Shown here in pieces: positions 7,437 to 13,411 of a stretch of 16,978 nucleotides of DNA; positions within the stretch are counted from its first letter, which is position 1; each line of letters starts with the position of its first letter. The position numbers were made by a program, and so were the translations under genes. The DNA comes from Dehalococcoidia bacterium. GTDB taxonomy: Bacteria; Chloroflexota; Dehalococcoidia; UBA2985. The stretch covers positions 1 through 16,978 of the forward strand of contig JASLXI010000004.1 in assembly GCA_030740415.1 (NCBI GenBank). The letters run 5' to 3'. The notes below the pieces were generated by a model. The model saw only the letters and a program-made list of their open reading frames with translations. It ran no database searches and was not told where the DNA came from.

Positions 7437-7474
7437 GTAACAAGATTGTAACGGGAGCGTAACGTCGACGGAAC
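7437..7474 (+). promoter_or_regulatory. Four 11-bp-phased GTAAC/GGAAC boxes upstream of amt, probable nitrogen-regulator operator
   Basis: GTAAC occurs at 7437-7441, 7448-7452 and 7459-7463, and GGAAC at 7470-7474, each separated by exactly six bases. This is the layout of the actinobacterial GlnR box (gTnAC-n6-GaAAC, usually two units), and of OmpR/PhoB-type tandem boxes in general. It ends 47 bp before the start of an ammonium transporter gene, a classic GlnR target. The repeat pattern is plainly visible; the identity of the regulator is inferred, and no such regulator gene is in the window. Confidence 0.58.
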
Positions 7475-7521
7475 ACTTTCCCTTCAAACTCATTGTTGAT
7501 CTTGTATACAAGGAGGACTGG

Positions 7522-8733
7522 ATGGATACAGGCAATACTGCGTGGATGCTCACAGCATCGGCTCTTGTGTTCTTCATGACGCCTGGGCTGGCTTTCTTCT
7601 ATGGAGGCCTTGTGCGAGCAAAGAATCTGGTCAACACTATAATGCTCAGCTTCATTGCTATCGCGGTCGTGAGCATCGTTTGGGTGCTCTGGGGCTATAG
7701 TCTCGCTTTCGGAGAGGGCAACGCCTTTATCGGAGACTTGTCGATGTTTGGATTAAGCGGGATAGCTTTCGAAGCCGCAGAAGGTGATTCATACCCACCA
7801 TTGGTAGATGTGGTGTTCCAAATGATGTTTGCGATCATCACTCCTGCACTGATTACTGGCGCCTTTGCTGAGAGATTTAAGTTCACCACTTATCTCATTT
7901 TCTTGGTGCTCTGGAGCACGTTGGTCTACTCACCTGTCACTCATTGGGTATGGGGTGGTGGTTGGGTCTCTGAAGTTGGTGCGCTGGATTTTGCAGGTGG
8001 GACTGTGATTCACATCAACGCCGGCATGGCTGCTATTGCCGCCGCATTCTTGGTTGGCAAGAGACGTAACCCTGGAATGCAGCCGAATCACGTACCTTAC
8101 GTCGTTATGGGAGCAGCAATACTTTGGCTGGGCTGGTTTGGATTCAATGCTGGGTCGGCACTCGCCGCTGATGCCTATGCGGTTAATGCCTTTCTTGTGA
8201 CACAAGTTGCTACCGCAACTGCTGCCCTCACTTGGGGGATAATATCCCAAATCAAGACGGGTAAGATGGGGGCAGTCGGTGTAGCAACAGGCGCCGTGGC
8301 AGGCCTGGTTGCAATAACCCCAGCCGCAGGAGCCGTGGGAGTGCTCGGCTCAATAGCAATCGGTTTCGGGGCCGGTGTATTCTGCTTCTTTGCAGTAGAG
8401 GTAATGCATTCCACTGGTCTTGATGACGCGCTAGACGTGTTTGCAGTACATGGTATCGGCGGCATATGGGGTGCACTCGCGACTGGCATATTCACGGTCG
8501 CTGTAATAGCGGGTGTCCCAGGTGTGGTAGAGGGGAGCGTAGAACAGCTTGGAAAGCAGGCTGTTGCTGTCGTTGGGACCATGTTGTACTCGGGAATCAT
8601 GTCGCTAATAATCCTATTTGTCCTCGATAAGATTCCAGGACTGGGGTTGCGAGTATCAGAGATAGATGAGGATCTCGGCCTCGATCTAGCCGTCCAGGGT
8701 GAGCAGGCGACGGTAAGAGATGGTGCGGACTAG
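7522..8733 (+). CDS. amt: Ammonium transporter, Amt/Mep/Rh family
   Basis: This 403-residue polytopic membrane protein should form a trimeric ammonium channel with about eleven membrane helices per chain. Family signatures in order are WMLTASALVFFMTPGLAFFY (8-27), GGLVRAKN (28-35), AFAERFKFTTYLIF (114-127), PVTHWVWGGGW (138-148), LDFAGGTVIHINAG (155-168) and DVFAVHGIGGIWGALATGIF (305-324). The twin pore histidines are His164 and His310, and Asp156 corresponds to the conserved structural Asp160 of E. coli AmtB. The length matches the family. The ATG has AAGGAGG five bases upstream. It sits 95 bp before glnK in the standard amt-glnK arrangement, in which the PII protein plugs the channel when nitrogen is plentiful. 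The boxes at 7437-7474 are its likely nitrogen-responsive control site. Confidence 0.96.
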   Translation: MDTGNTAWMLTASALVFFMTPGLAFFYGGLVRAKNLVNTIMLSFIAIAVVSIVWVLWGYSLAFGEGNAFIGDLSMFGLSGIAFEAAEGDSYPPLVDVVFQMMFAIITPALITGAFAERFKFTTYLIFLVLWSTLVYSPVTHWVWGGGWVSEVGALDFAGGTVIHINAGMAAIAAAFLVGKRRNPGMQPNHVPYVVMGAAILWLGWFGFNAGSALAADAYAVNAFLVTQVATATAALTWGIISQIKTGKMGAVGVATGAVAGLVAITPAAGAVGVLGSIAIGFGAGVFCFFAVEVMHSTGLDDALDVFAVHGIGGIWGALATGIFTVAVIAGVPGVVEGSVEQLGKQAVAVVGTMLYSGIMSLIILFVLDKIPGLGLRVSEIDEDLGLDLAVQGEQATVRDGAD

Positions 8734-8828
8734 TAATACCAGTTAGTGAAACGGCCATCCAACCATTCACCCAAGAAGAGAAACCTTCGCAATCGGGGCT
8801 CTCATTAAACAAAGATGGAGGTGGGTAA

Positions 8829-9173
8829 ATGCTGAAAATTGAGGCAATCTTTAGACCTGAGAGAGTTAATACTGTTGTCACTGCCCTTCTAGAAGTCGGT
8901 GTAACTGGCCTCCACTATCAGAACGTAACTGGACAGGGGCGACAGCAGGGCGTAGAGGTTGTAACTGGCCGTGGTGGCCAGTCGACAACCCGATCCGCAG
9001 TTCCTAAGACTCTGCTCGTGACAGTGATCCCAGACGACAAGAAAGACGTAGTGCTAGACGCAATAGTGACCTCCACCAGAAGTGGCGCGATCGGTGATGG
9101 CAAGATATTTATCACCGCCGTGGATGAAGTCATACGGGTACGAACCGGAGAGCATGGGGAAGCGGCCTTATAG
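8829..9173 (+). CDS. glnK: PII-type nitrogen regulatory protein with atypical T-loop
   Basis: The 114-residue length, the opening MLKIEAIFRPERVNTVVTAL, the B-loop TRSGAIGDGKIFI (83-95) and the C-terminal signature VIRVRTGEHGEAAL identify a trimeric PII protein, which senses ATP/ADP and 2-oxoglutarate. The partner is the amt product just upstream. The conserved VKGFGRQKGH region reads VTGQGRQQGV (33-42), and the T-loop that follows (VEVVTGRGGQSTTRSAV, 42-58) has no tyrosine, so the Tyr51 uridylylated in proteobacteria or adenylylated in actinobacteria is absent. The Gln before it (Q38 or Q39) and the Lys60 before the next strand remain. Control may rest on ligand binding alone, or on Ser/Thr modification as in cyanobacteria. 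The start ATG has GGAGGTGG seven bases upstream. A strong hairpin follows the gene. Confidence 0.92.
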   Translation: MLKIEAIFRPERVNTVVTALLEVGVTGLHYQNVTGQGRQQGVEVVTGRGGQSTTRSAVPKTLLVTVIPDDKKDVVLDAIVTSTRSGAIGDGKIFITAVDEVIRVRTGEHGEAAL

Positions 9174-9207
9174 GCCCTAAGCAATCTCACTACACTCGTC
9201 AAGCATC

Positions 9208-9242
9208 AGATGGCTCCAGGAAACGGTTTCCTGGAGCCATCT
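9208..9242 (+). terminator. Strong hairpin terminator after amt-glnK
   Basis: AGATGGCTCCAGGAAAC (9208-9224) and GTTTCCTGGAGCCATCT (9226-9242) are perfect 17-bp inverted arms around a single base, in practice a stem of about 13 bp with a small loop. GGCTTTGTG follows, so the T run is short. It lies 35 bp past the glnK stop and can also end transcription coming from the minus strand. Confidence 0.75.
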
Positions 9243-9298
9243 GGCTTTGTGATTCTCTGACGAAGCCCTGAAGGGGAAAATATTGGCGATGGGGAGAT

Positions 9299-9436
9299 CT
9301 ATGGATCGTCCGTGCCAGATGTGGTGCGAGTAAGCAGCGGCGCGCCAAGTGAGATCGCCATGTAGGCTGTAGTGATTATTAGTGAGGGTCTTACCTTTCC
9401 AGGTAACACCTTCACTTTCTTCTCTTGCTCATGCAT
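9299..9436 (-). CDS. Possible 45-residue single-span membrane protein
   Basis: The ATG at 9434-9436 overlaps the last codons and stop (9429-9431) of the upstream glycosyltransferase gene, in the arrangement of a coupled small gene. The product begins MHEQEKKVKVLPGKVRPSL, has one hydrophobic stretch (IITTAYMAISLGAPLL, about 20-35) and ends TRTTSGTDDP. A basic N-terminus before one hydrophobic segment fits a small membrane protein, but the frame could be chance. No family is recognised. It is the only occupant of the 9243-9428 gap. Confidence 0.3.
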   Translation of the reverse strand: MHEQEKKVKVLPGKVRPSLIITTAYMAISLGAPLLTRTTSGTDDP

Positions 9437-10145
9437 CCACGCGTCTCTGACCACGCAACTCGAAACAGAGGCGTAGAAATAGCAGCGCCTCACCAGCGGA
9501 GGCCTTAGACCTACCATGCTGACGGTCTACAAAGGTAATGGGGGTCTCCTTAACCCGGGCATCGCCGCTCTTGGCGATGATTTCCAGAAGCAGTTTGAAT
9601 CCTTTTGGACTTAATGTTGGGAGCAACACCTCCATATGACTTCGCCGAAAAGCGCCGAAGCCAGAGGTCAGGTCACGTACCGGCAGGCCCACAATCAGGC
9701 GTCCCAACGCTGACGCACCGCGACTGACTACCCTCCTCCACAGCGGCCAGTTGACCACTCCGCCGCCGCGCACATACCGGGAACCCACTGCGACATCGGC
9801 ATCGGAAAGGGTGGTCAGTAGGTTAGGGAGATCCACCGGACGGTGTGACAGGTCGGCATCCATCATGACCCAGTAATCGCCAGTCGCATGTGAAAAGCCC
9901 GCTGTCACGGCACTCCCCAACCCCAGCTTACCGGACCGTTTCAGCAGCTTTATGCGTGAGTCCTTTGATCCCAGCTGGCGTACGACCTCGTGGGTGCCAT
10001 CGGGACTATTATCATCAACTATTATGATCTCGTAGTCCCAACGGGACTTCAGCACTTCACCAATGCCTTCGCAAAGGGCCTGAACATTGTCCCGTTCATT
10101 ATACGTCGGTACGACGATTGATACTTTCTTTTCGATTTCAGGCAT
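9429..10145 (-). CDS. Polyprenol-phosphate mannosyltransferase-like GT2 (Dpm1 family)
   Basis: The 238-residue protein is a single-domain GT-A glycosyltransferase: VSIVVPTYNERDNV (8-21), IIIVDDNSPDGT (40-51), KLGLGSAVTAGFSHATGDYW (73-92), the metal-binding DAD at 96-98 and DLTSGFGAFRR further on. These are the motifs of dolichyl/polyprenyl-phosphate mannose synthases, which load mannose from GDP-mannose onto a membrane polyprenyl phosphate for later transfer outside the cell. It lacks the C-terminal membrane helices that some members carry. Mannose-6-phosphate supply could come from the PGI/PMI and PGM/PMM genes at the end of the window. No Shine-Dalgarno is visible before the ATG; the gene follows the signal peptidase gene on the same strand, 94 bp away, after a hairpin. 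The sugar donor cannot be read from sequence alone. Confidence 0.85.
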   Translation of the reverse strand: MPEIEKKVSIVVPTYNERDNVQALCEGIGEVLKSRWDYEIIIVDDNSPDGTHEVVRQLGSKDSRIKLLKRSGKLGLGSAVTAGFSHATGDYWVMMDADLSHRPVDLPNLLTTLSDADVAVGSRYVRGGGVVNWPLWRRVVSRGASALGRLIVGLPVRDLTSGFGAFRRSHMEVLLPTLSPKGFKLLLEIIAKSGDARVKETPITFVDRQHGRSKASAGEALLFLRLCFELRGQRRVDA

Positions 10146-10179
10146 TTTGTTAAATCACCACGTACCAATTCTCAAGACC

Positions 10180-10185
10180 ATTATA
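10180..10185 (-). promoter_or_regulatory. Consensus -10 box upstream of the GT2 gene
   Basis: The minus strand carries a perfect TATAAT about 35 bp upstream of the ATG at 10145. No good -35 lies at 16-18 bp, so this promoter is only suggested. It would let the glycosyltransferase be expressed separately from the peptidase gene upstream. Confidence 0.3.
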
Positions 10186-10216
10186 GCTCTCTTGGACAAC
10201 CCATCATGAATCACCC

Positions 10217-10240
10217 GGCGAGAAGAGCGCAATTCTCGCC
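10217..10240 (-). terminator. Hairpin at the end of the signal-peptidase-like gene
   Basis: GGCGAGAA (10217-10224) and TTCTCGCC (10233-10240) form an 8-bp stem around an 8-nt loop. It begins at the last base of the stop codon. There is no T run on the minus strand, so it may attenuate or protect the mRNA rather than end it cleanly. Confidence 0.35.
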
Positions 10241-10731
10241 TACTCTTCGTGCAGACTTCTCCAATGGCTGAGGGGCCAGCAGACCAGCCATGCCCTGGCC
10301 TTTATTGCTTCTTGAGCGACAGGGCCAAAGGAACGGCTATCGGTGCTCATATCCATCACATCTCCCAGGAGAAAGCACTCGTCTTCCTTGAGGATCCACA
10401 CACTCTGCCCTTCCAGGGAAGATGCCTCCCCAAACTGTATGTCGTTGACCGTCAGAATCCCCCGGCCGAGCTTCACTGTGTCCCCGTGGACTCCCACAAC
10501 TCTTTTGATCTCGGCCTTTTTCCCTTCCAGTAGACGACGTACCATTATCACGTCTCCTCGCTTCGGACCACTCCGCAAGTAAGCCAGGCGATTAAAGAGA
10601 ACGTACTCTCCCGCCTTCAATGTAGGATACATGCTCCAGCCCACAACCGTCACTCGAAGTGAGGTAACGAAGACGGCCGCCTGATATACCAATCCAAATA
10701 TCCAGTGCAAAGGCATTAGTACTCGAGCCAT
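10240..10731 (-). CDS. sodX: S26 signal-peptidase-like protease, probable Ni-SOD maturation protease (SodX type)
   Basis: This 163-residue protein has one N-terminal membrane segment (about 8-31), then GWSMYPTL with catalytic Ser33, RGDVIMVRR (58-66), EIKRVVGVHGDTV with catalytic Lys77, and GDxxxxSTDSRSFGPV (123-138), the box-E motif. All the catalytic features of signal peptidase I are present, but the protein is shorter than a general LepB. It is divergent from sodN, with starts 143 bp apart. Nickel SODs are made with an N-terminal extension that must be removed so that the new N-terminal His can bind nickel, and a dedicated S26 peptidase gene commonly lies beside sodN. That context makes the SodX role the best call; a general secretory signal peptidase is the alternative. 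The ATG has GAGGAAA about seven bases upstream. Confidence 0.8.
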   Translation of the reverse strand: MARVLMPLHWIFGLVYQAAVFVTSLRVTVVGWSMYPTLKAGEYVLFNRLAYLRSGPKRGDVIMVRRLLEGKKAEIKRVVGVHGDTVKLGRGILTVNDIQFGEASSLEGQSVWILKEDECFLLGDVMDMSTDSRSFGPVAQEAIKARAWLVCWPLSHWRSLHEE

Positions 10732-10751
10732 GAGATTTCCTCAGCCTATTG

Positions 10752-10760
10752 AGCATACCA
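10752..10760 (-). promoter_or_regulatory. Possible extended -10 promoter of the maturation protease gene
   Basis: The minus strand reads TGGTATGCT (10760-10752), a TGn-extended -10 box, about 20 bp upstream of the ATG. It would give a short leader still containing the GAGGAAA ribosome site. No clear -35 is present. Confidence 0.25.
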
Positions 10761-10805
10761 GAGACGGTATCACAATGGCACGGTGCCCTGGATTTCCTAT
10801 ACCCC

Positions 10806-10834
10806 TTGGCAACATGCACTCGTTGCTTTAAACT
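10806..10834 (+). promoter_or_regulatory. Probable sodN promoter
   Basis: TTGGCA (10806-10811) and TAAACT (10829-10834) are separated by exactly 17 bp, matching the sigma-70 consensus at five and four positions. Transcription would start about 10841, 34 bases before the GTG start. I saw no clear Nur or Fur-type palindrome around it. Confidence 0.45.
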
Positions 10835-10861
10835 ATAAGTTACTCAAAAACCATTTTTGCT

Positions 10862-10870
10862 AGGAGGTGA
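10862..10870 (+). promoter_or_regulatory. Ribosome binding site deciding the sodN start
   Basis: AGGAGGTGA is a full match to the 16S anti-Shine-Dalgarno. The GTG at 10875 lies seven bases after the AGGAGG core, the ideal distance; the ATG at 10881 is 13 bases away. The upstream in-frame TTG at 10857 would put the SD inside the gene and is rejected. Confidence 0.65.
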
Positions 10871-10874
10871 ACAC

Positions 10875-11372
10875 GTGTCTATGTTCAGGCAGGCGGTCAG
10901 TGCAATTGTCAGAGCGCTCCCATCGGAAAAAGGCTATGCCCACTGCGACATTCCCTGCGGAATCTACGATCCCATTACCGCTAAGATAGCAGCCCAGACT
11001 GTACAGAAGATGGTGATGCGGATCCAGGCGTTGCAGCATCCGAACGCCGGCGATAGTGCCGATGTCTGGGCTACATACGAGAACACCCTGGGACGCTATG
11101 TGGCAGTCAAAGAGGAGCACGCCCAGCTCTGCAAGAAGGAACTCTCGATTTTGTGGGGCGACTACTTCAGACCTGAGCACCTTGAGAAATACCCGGACCT
11201 ACACGATACGTTCTGGAAGGCGGCCAAGCTCTGCGGCACCAACAAGCAAAGGGTAGACCTGGATGCCTCCAAGGAATTGGTGGCAACTGTGGACAAGGTG
11301 ACAGAGACCTTCTGGGCTACCAAGAACACCATATGGCAGGATACCGTGGCCGATGTACGCTTCGGGACCTAA
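10875..11372 (+). CDS. sodN: Nickel superoxide dismutase precursor
   Basis: The 165-residue precursor begins with a 22-residue propeptide (from VSMFRQAVSAIVRALP, with the GTG read as Met, through SEKGYA) followed by HCDIPCGIYDP, the nickel hook of Ni-SOD. After cleavage, His23, Cys24 and Cys28 become His1, Cys2 and Cys6, which bind Ni, and Tyr31 becomes the conserved Tyr9. The rest is the four-helix bundle, with KEEHAQLCKKELSILWGDYF (about 75-95), HLEKYPDLHDTFWKAAKLCG and a final TVDKVTETFWATKN. The enzyme is a cytoplasmic homohexamer that disproportionates superoxide. The propeptide must be removed by the peptidase encoded divergently. Length and motifs are complete. A strong terminator follows, so the gene is monocistronic. 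Ni-SOD implies that the cell imports nickel, in line with larB in the same window. Confidence 0.94.
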   Translation: MSMFRQAVSAIVRALPSEKGYAHCDIPCGIYDPITAKIAAQTVQKMVMRIQALQHPNAGDSADVWATYENTLGRYVAVKEEHAQLCKKELSILWGDYFRPEHLEKYPDLHDTFWKAAKLCGTNKQRVDLDASKELVATVDKVTETFWATKNTIWQDTVADVRFGT

Positions 11373-11420
11373 TCGTCAGCCTCCTAGGACTTCCCGAGCA
11401 ACGTAACCTTGGTGATTTCA

Positions 11421-11447
11421 GAACGCCTCTCAATAAGAGAGGCGTTC
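11421..11447 (+). terminator. Intrinsic terminator of sodN
   Basis: GAACGCCTCTC (11421-11431) and GAGAGGCGTTC (11437-11447) form a perfect 11-bp stem with an AATAA loop, followed by GCTTGTT. It lies 48 bp past the sodN stop. Confidence 0.72.
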
Positions 11448-11471
11448 GCTTGTTAAGGACATCGGCAAGAC

Positions 11472-11538
11472 TTGACCGTGTTCCTGAGAAAAATAGGCAC
11501 GACTGTGTCACATATACATCCTGTGGTAACATATATCC
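11472..11538 (+). promoter_or_regulatory. Upstream region of the PAC2 gene: possible promoter and an imperfect tandem repeat
   Basis: TTGACC (11472-11477) lies 16 bp before TAGGCA (11494-11499), a possible promoter. Two near-copies follow and run up to the ATG: TGTGTCACATATACATCC (11504-11521) and TGTGGTAACATATATCC (11522-11538). No Shine-Dalgarno precedes the start, and TAACAT (11527-11532) could act as a -10 for a leaderless transcript. The repeat could also be an operator. Confidence 0.28.
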
Positions 11539-12432
11539 ATGAAATTCGGGGCCTTTGAGATAGAGGAACCTATCCCGAAGTTGAGAAAGCCTCATGCCTT
11601 CGCCACTCTCCGCCCTTGGGTGGACGTGGGAAGCGTGGGACGCCTCACCTTCCGCAGTCTGGAGCGCCACTTCCAGGCCCAGGACCTAGCAAAGCTCGGC
11701 AGACCTGGTATCTTCTTCGATTTCACACGTTATCGCCCCACCATCTATACCATTGAAGGGCAACGCCAAGTGACTGTGCCTACCGTGCATGTCAGGTTTG
11801 CCCAGGGGCCGGGGGATAACGACTTTATATTCCTACACCTGCTGGAACCTCACCTCAACGGCGAAGGCTACGTTCACTCGATTGTGAAGCTGCTGAAGAA
11901 GTTTGGTGTCATGAGGTACTGCCTAGTTGGAGCCATGTATGACCTGGTCCCTCATACCCGGCCGATACTGGTAACCGGGTCTGCCACCGACCAGGACACC
12001 CTCCAACAGGTAAAGAGCCTGGGCGTACATTCCAGCAGTTATGAAGGCCCCACCAGCATTGCCTCTCTGGTCTCCCAGGAAGCAACAAAATTGGGTATGG
12101 AGACCATGGGACTCATAGCCCATCTACCTCAGTATGCCCAGATGGACGTAGATCACGCTGGCCGGTTGCGCCTCTTGGAACTGCTGTGCAAACTATACGA
12201 CTTCGATATGGACCTGGAGAGGGTCCAGATTCGGGCAAGGCAACAGAACGAAGAAATATCCTCTGCCATGAACCGCAGCCCAGAGGTAAAGGGCTTGGTA
12301 GAGCAACTGGAGCGTCAGTATACGGATAGGGTGAGGAGGATGGAGGAGGGCAGAGACGAAGATGATCCGGAGCTCTCCCCAGAGGTACAGGATTTCCTCG
12401 ATCAGTTGGGAGACCAGTTCAGCCAGAACTAG
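11539..12432 (+). CDS. PAC2-family (proteasome assembly chaperone fold) protein
   Basis: The 297-residue soluble protein has the PAC2 core: PHAFATLRPWVDVGSVGRLT (about 18-37), DNDFIFLHLLEPH (94-106), VKLLKKFGVMRYCLVGAMYD (116-135), then VPHTRPILVTGSAT and the Gly-rich GMETMGLIAHLPQYAQMD (about 187-204). Bacterial and archaeal PAC2 proteins have an ATP-grasp-like or purine phosphorylase-like fold and no firmly known reaction in bacteria; in eukaryotes the fold assists 20S proteasome assembly. After residue 240 the chain becomes highly charged (RRMEEGRDEDDPELSPEVQD) and probably helical or disordered. No proteasome gene is in the window. The start ATG lacks a Shine-Dalgarno, suggesting leaderless or weak initiation. 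The gene appears monocistronic; the 145 bp after it hold nothing I can name before the Fpg-like pseudogene. Confidence 0.86.
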   Translation: MKFGAFEIEEPIPKLRKPHAFATLRPWVDVGSVGRLTFRSLERHFQAQDLAKLGRPGIFFDFTRYRPTIYTIEGQRQVTVPTVHVRFAQGPGDNDFIFLHLLEPHLNGEGYVHSIVKLLKKFGVMRYCLVGAMYDLVPHTRPILVTGSATDQDTLQQVKSLGVHSSSYEGPTSIASLVSQEATKLGMETMGLIAHLPQYAQMDVDHAGRLRLLELLCKLYDFDMDLERVQIRARQQNEEISSAMNRSPEVKGLVEQLERQYTDRVRRMEEGRDEDDPELSPEVQDFLDQLGDQFSQN

Positions 12433-12577
12433 TTGAAAAGCTGTTACCCAGGCTTGTCAACATTTCCTGTGAACCCAGTATCAGCGCCAGAACATTACCC
12501 AAAGCATTGTGGGCGCAGTTTTACTGCGGGTTTGGCTAGACGCTTCCATCTTAGTGCGCTTGCAGAAGGAATGAAGA

Positions 12578-13393
12578 ATGCCTGGAGTCCCCGCTCTTGA
12601 GGTCATCAAAGACCTACTCAACCTTAGAGTCAAGTGTTTGAGGGTCGAGCAGGCCTGAGTGCTAAAACCCCTGGAGTTGCGGATCCTTACTCCAACCAAT
12701 TTCGTCTAGAACGTGGTTGACCACTCCTTCCTCAGCTTCAACCGCAGGGGCAAGTTCCTACTCACGGAACTCTCAGCAGAACGTATATTGATGGTCAATC
12801 CAATGCTTACTGGGGCTATTCAACTCTGTGCGCCCTCGACACGCCTAGTCAAGAGGATATCCTTCGCCCTGTCTTTGTCCGATGGTACGAGCCTGCGCTA
12901 CCCATACGGGATCCAGATGGACATGGCCTCTTACATTGAGTCCTCCCAATTGAAGGAAGTGCCCCGCCTGAGCGAGCAAGGGCCTGATGTCCTAGGCCAG
13001 TACCCTACATCCCCAAAATTCGAACAGGGACTTCGTCGGTTCCAGGGGGAGATCAAGGGTGTGCTCACTCGGGGCTGGTTTCTCCCCGGCATTGGTAACG
13101 CCTATGCAGATGAGGTCCTCTTTGAGACCAGCATTTTCCCATTCAAGAAGTGCTCTGCCATCTCCGATGAAGAACCGGACGTTTGCACCAGGCAATGCCA
13201 AGGGTGTTGCGACAAGCCATAGCCGTTGCACAGAGGCGCGTAGTCTCTGACGTCCACTTGAATGTCAGAGACTTCCTTGCCGTGTACGGCAAAGGAGAAG
13301 CACCGATGCCCGCTGTGTGGCGCCAACACACCCGGCATCGGTGCTAATAAGCGTCTCGTGAACTACTCATATGTCAGCCCGAGATGCTCTTGA
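12578..13393 (+). pseudogene. Fpg/Nei-family DNA glycosylase (MutM-like), broken by stops and frameshifts
   Basis: The frame from ATG 12578 reads MPGVPALEVIKDLLNLRVKC, is cut by TGA at 12656-12658 and TAG at 12707-12709, then continues in the same frame: NRRGKFLLTELS, NPMLTGAIQLC, RRFQGEIKGVLTRGWFLPGI and GNAYADEVLFETSIFPFKK (the helix-two-turn-helix region). Near 13175 the frame shifts by one: RLHQAMPRVLRQAIAVAQRR, then NVRDFLAVYGKGEAP. Near 13303 it shifts back for the zinc finger, RCPLCGANTPGIGANKRLV. The catalytic Pro2 survives, but Glu3 is Gly, and the last zinc cysteines appear as Ser (NYSYVSP). Intact members excise oxidised bases such as 8-oxoguanine or oxidised pyrimidines. Two stops, two frameshifts and lost catalytic and zinc residues make function very unlikely; repeated sequencing error would not explain the lost residues easily. 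Confidence 0.92.
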
Positions 13394-13411
13394 GAAACTG
13401 AGGCCCCGACG

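Larger units (their letters stand above)
7165..7521. other. 357-bp divergent control region between cytochrome c and amt
   Basis: No gene was found. It contains the likely cytochrome c promoter (7243-7271, minus), the GTAAC box array (7437-7474) and the amt Shine-Dalgarno AAGGAGG at 7510-7516. The segment 7290-7430 shows nothing further that I can name. Confidence 0.6.

Noticed and set aside
7502..7511. TATACA upstream of amt as a -10 box
   Set aside because: It touches the Shine-Dalgarno, so a transcript starting there would lack the ribosome site.
8175..8600. 141-codon minus-strand frame inside amt
   Set aside because: Ala/Pro/Thr-rich mirror of a transmembrane gene; no RBS, and the plus strand is certain.
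10249..10582. Plus-strand frames opposite the signal peptidase-like gene
   Set aside because: The peptidase motifs on the minus strand are complete and well ordered.
10857..10874. TTG at 10857 as the sodN start
   Set aside because: The perfect Shine-Dalgarno would then lie inside the coding region; GTG 10875 is properly spaced.
12481..12699. Minus-strand 72-codon frame between the PAC2 gene and the glycosylase pseudogene
   Set aside because: It overlaps the 5' end of the pseudogene and contains no recognisable domain or RBS.
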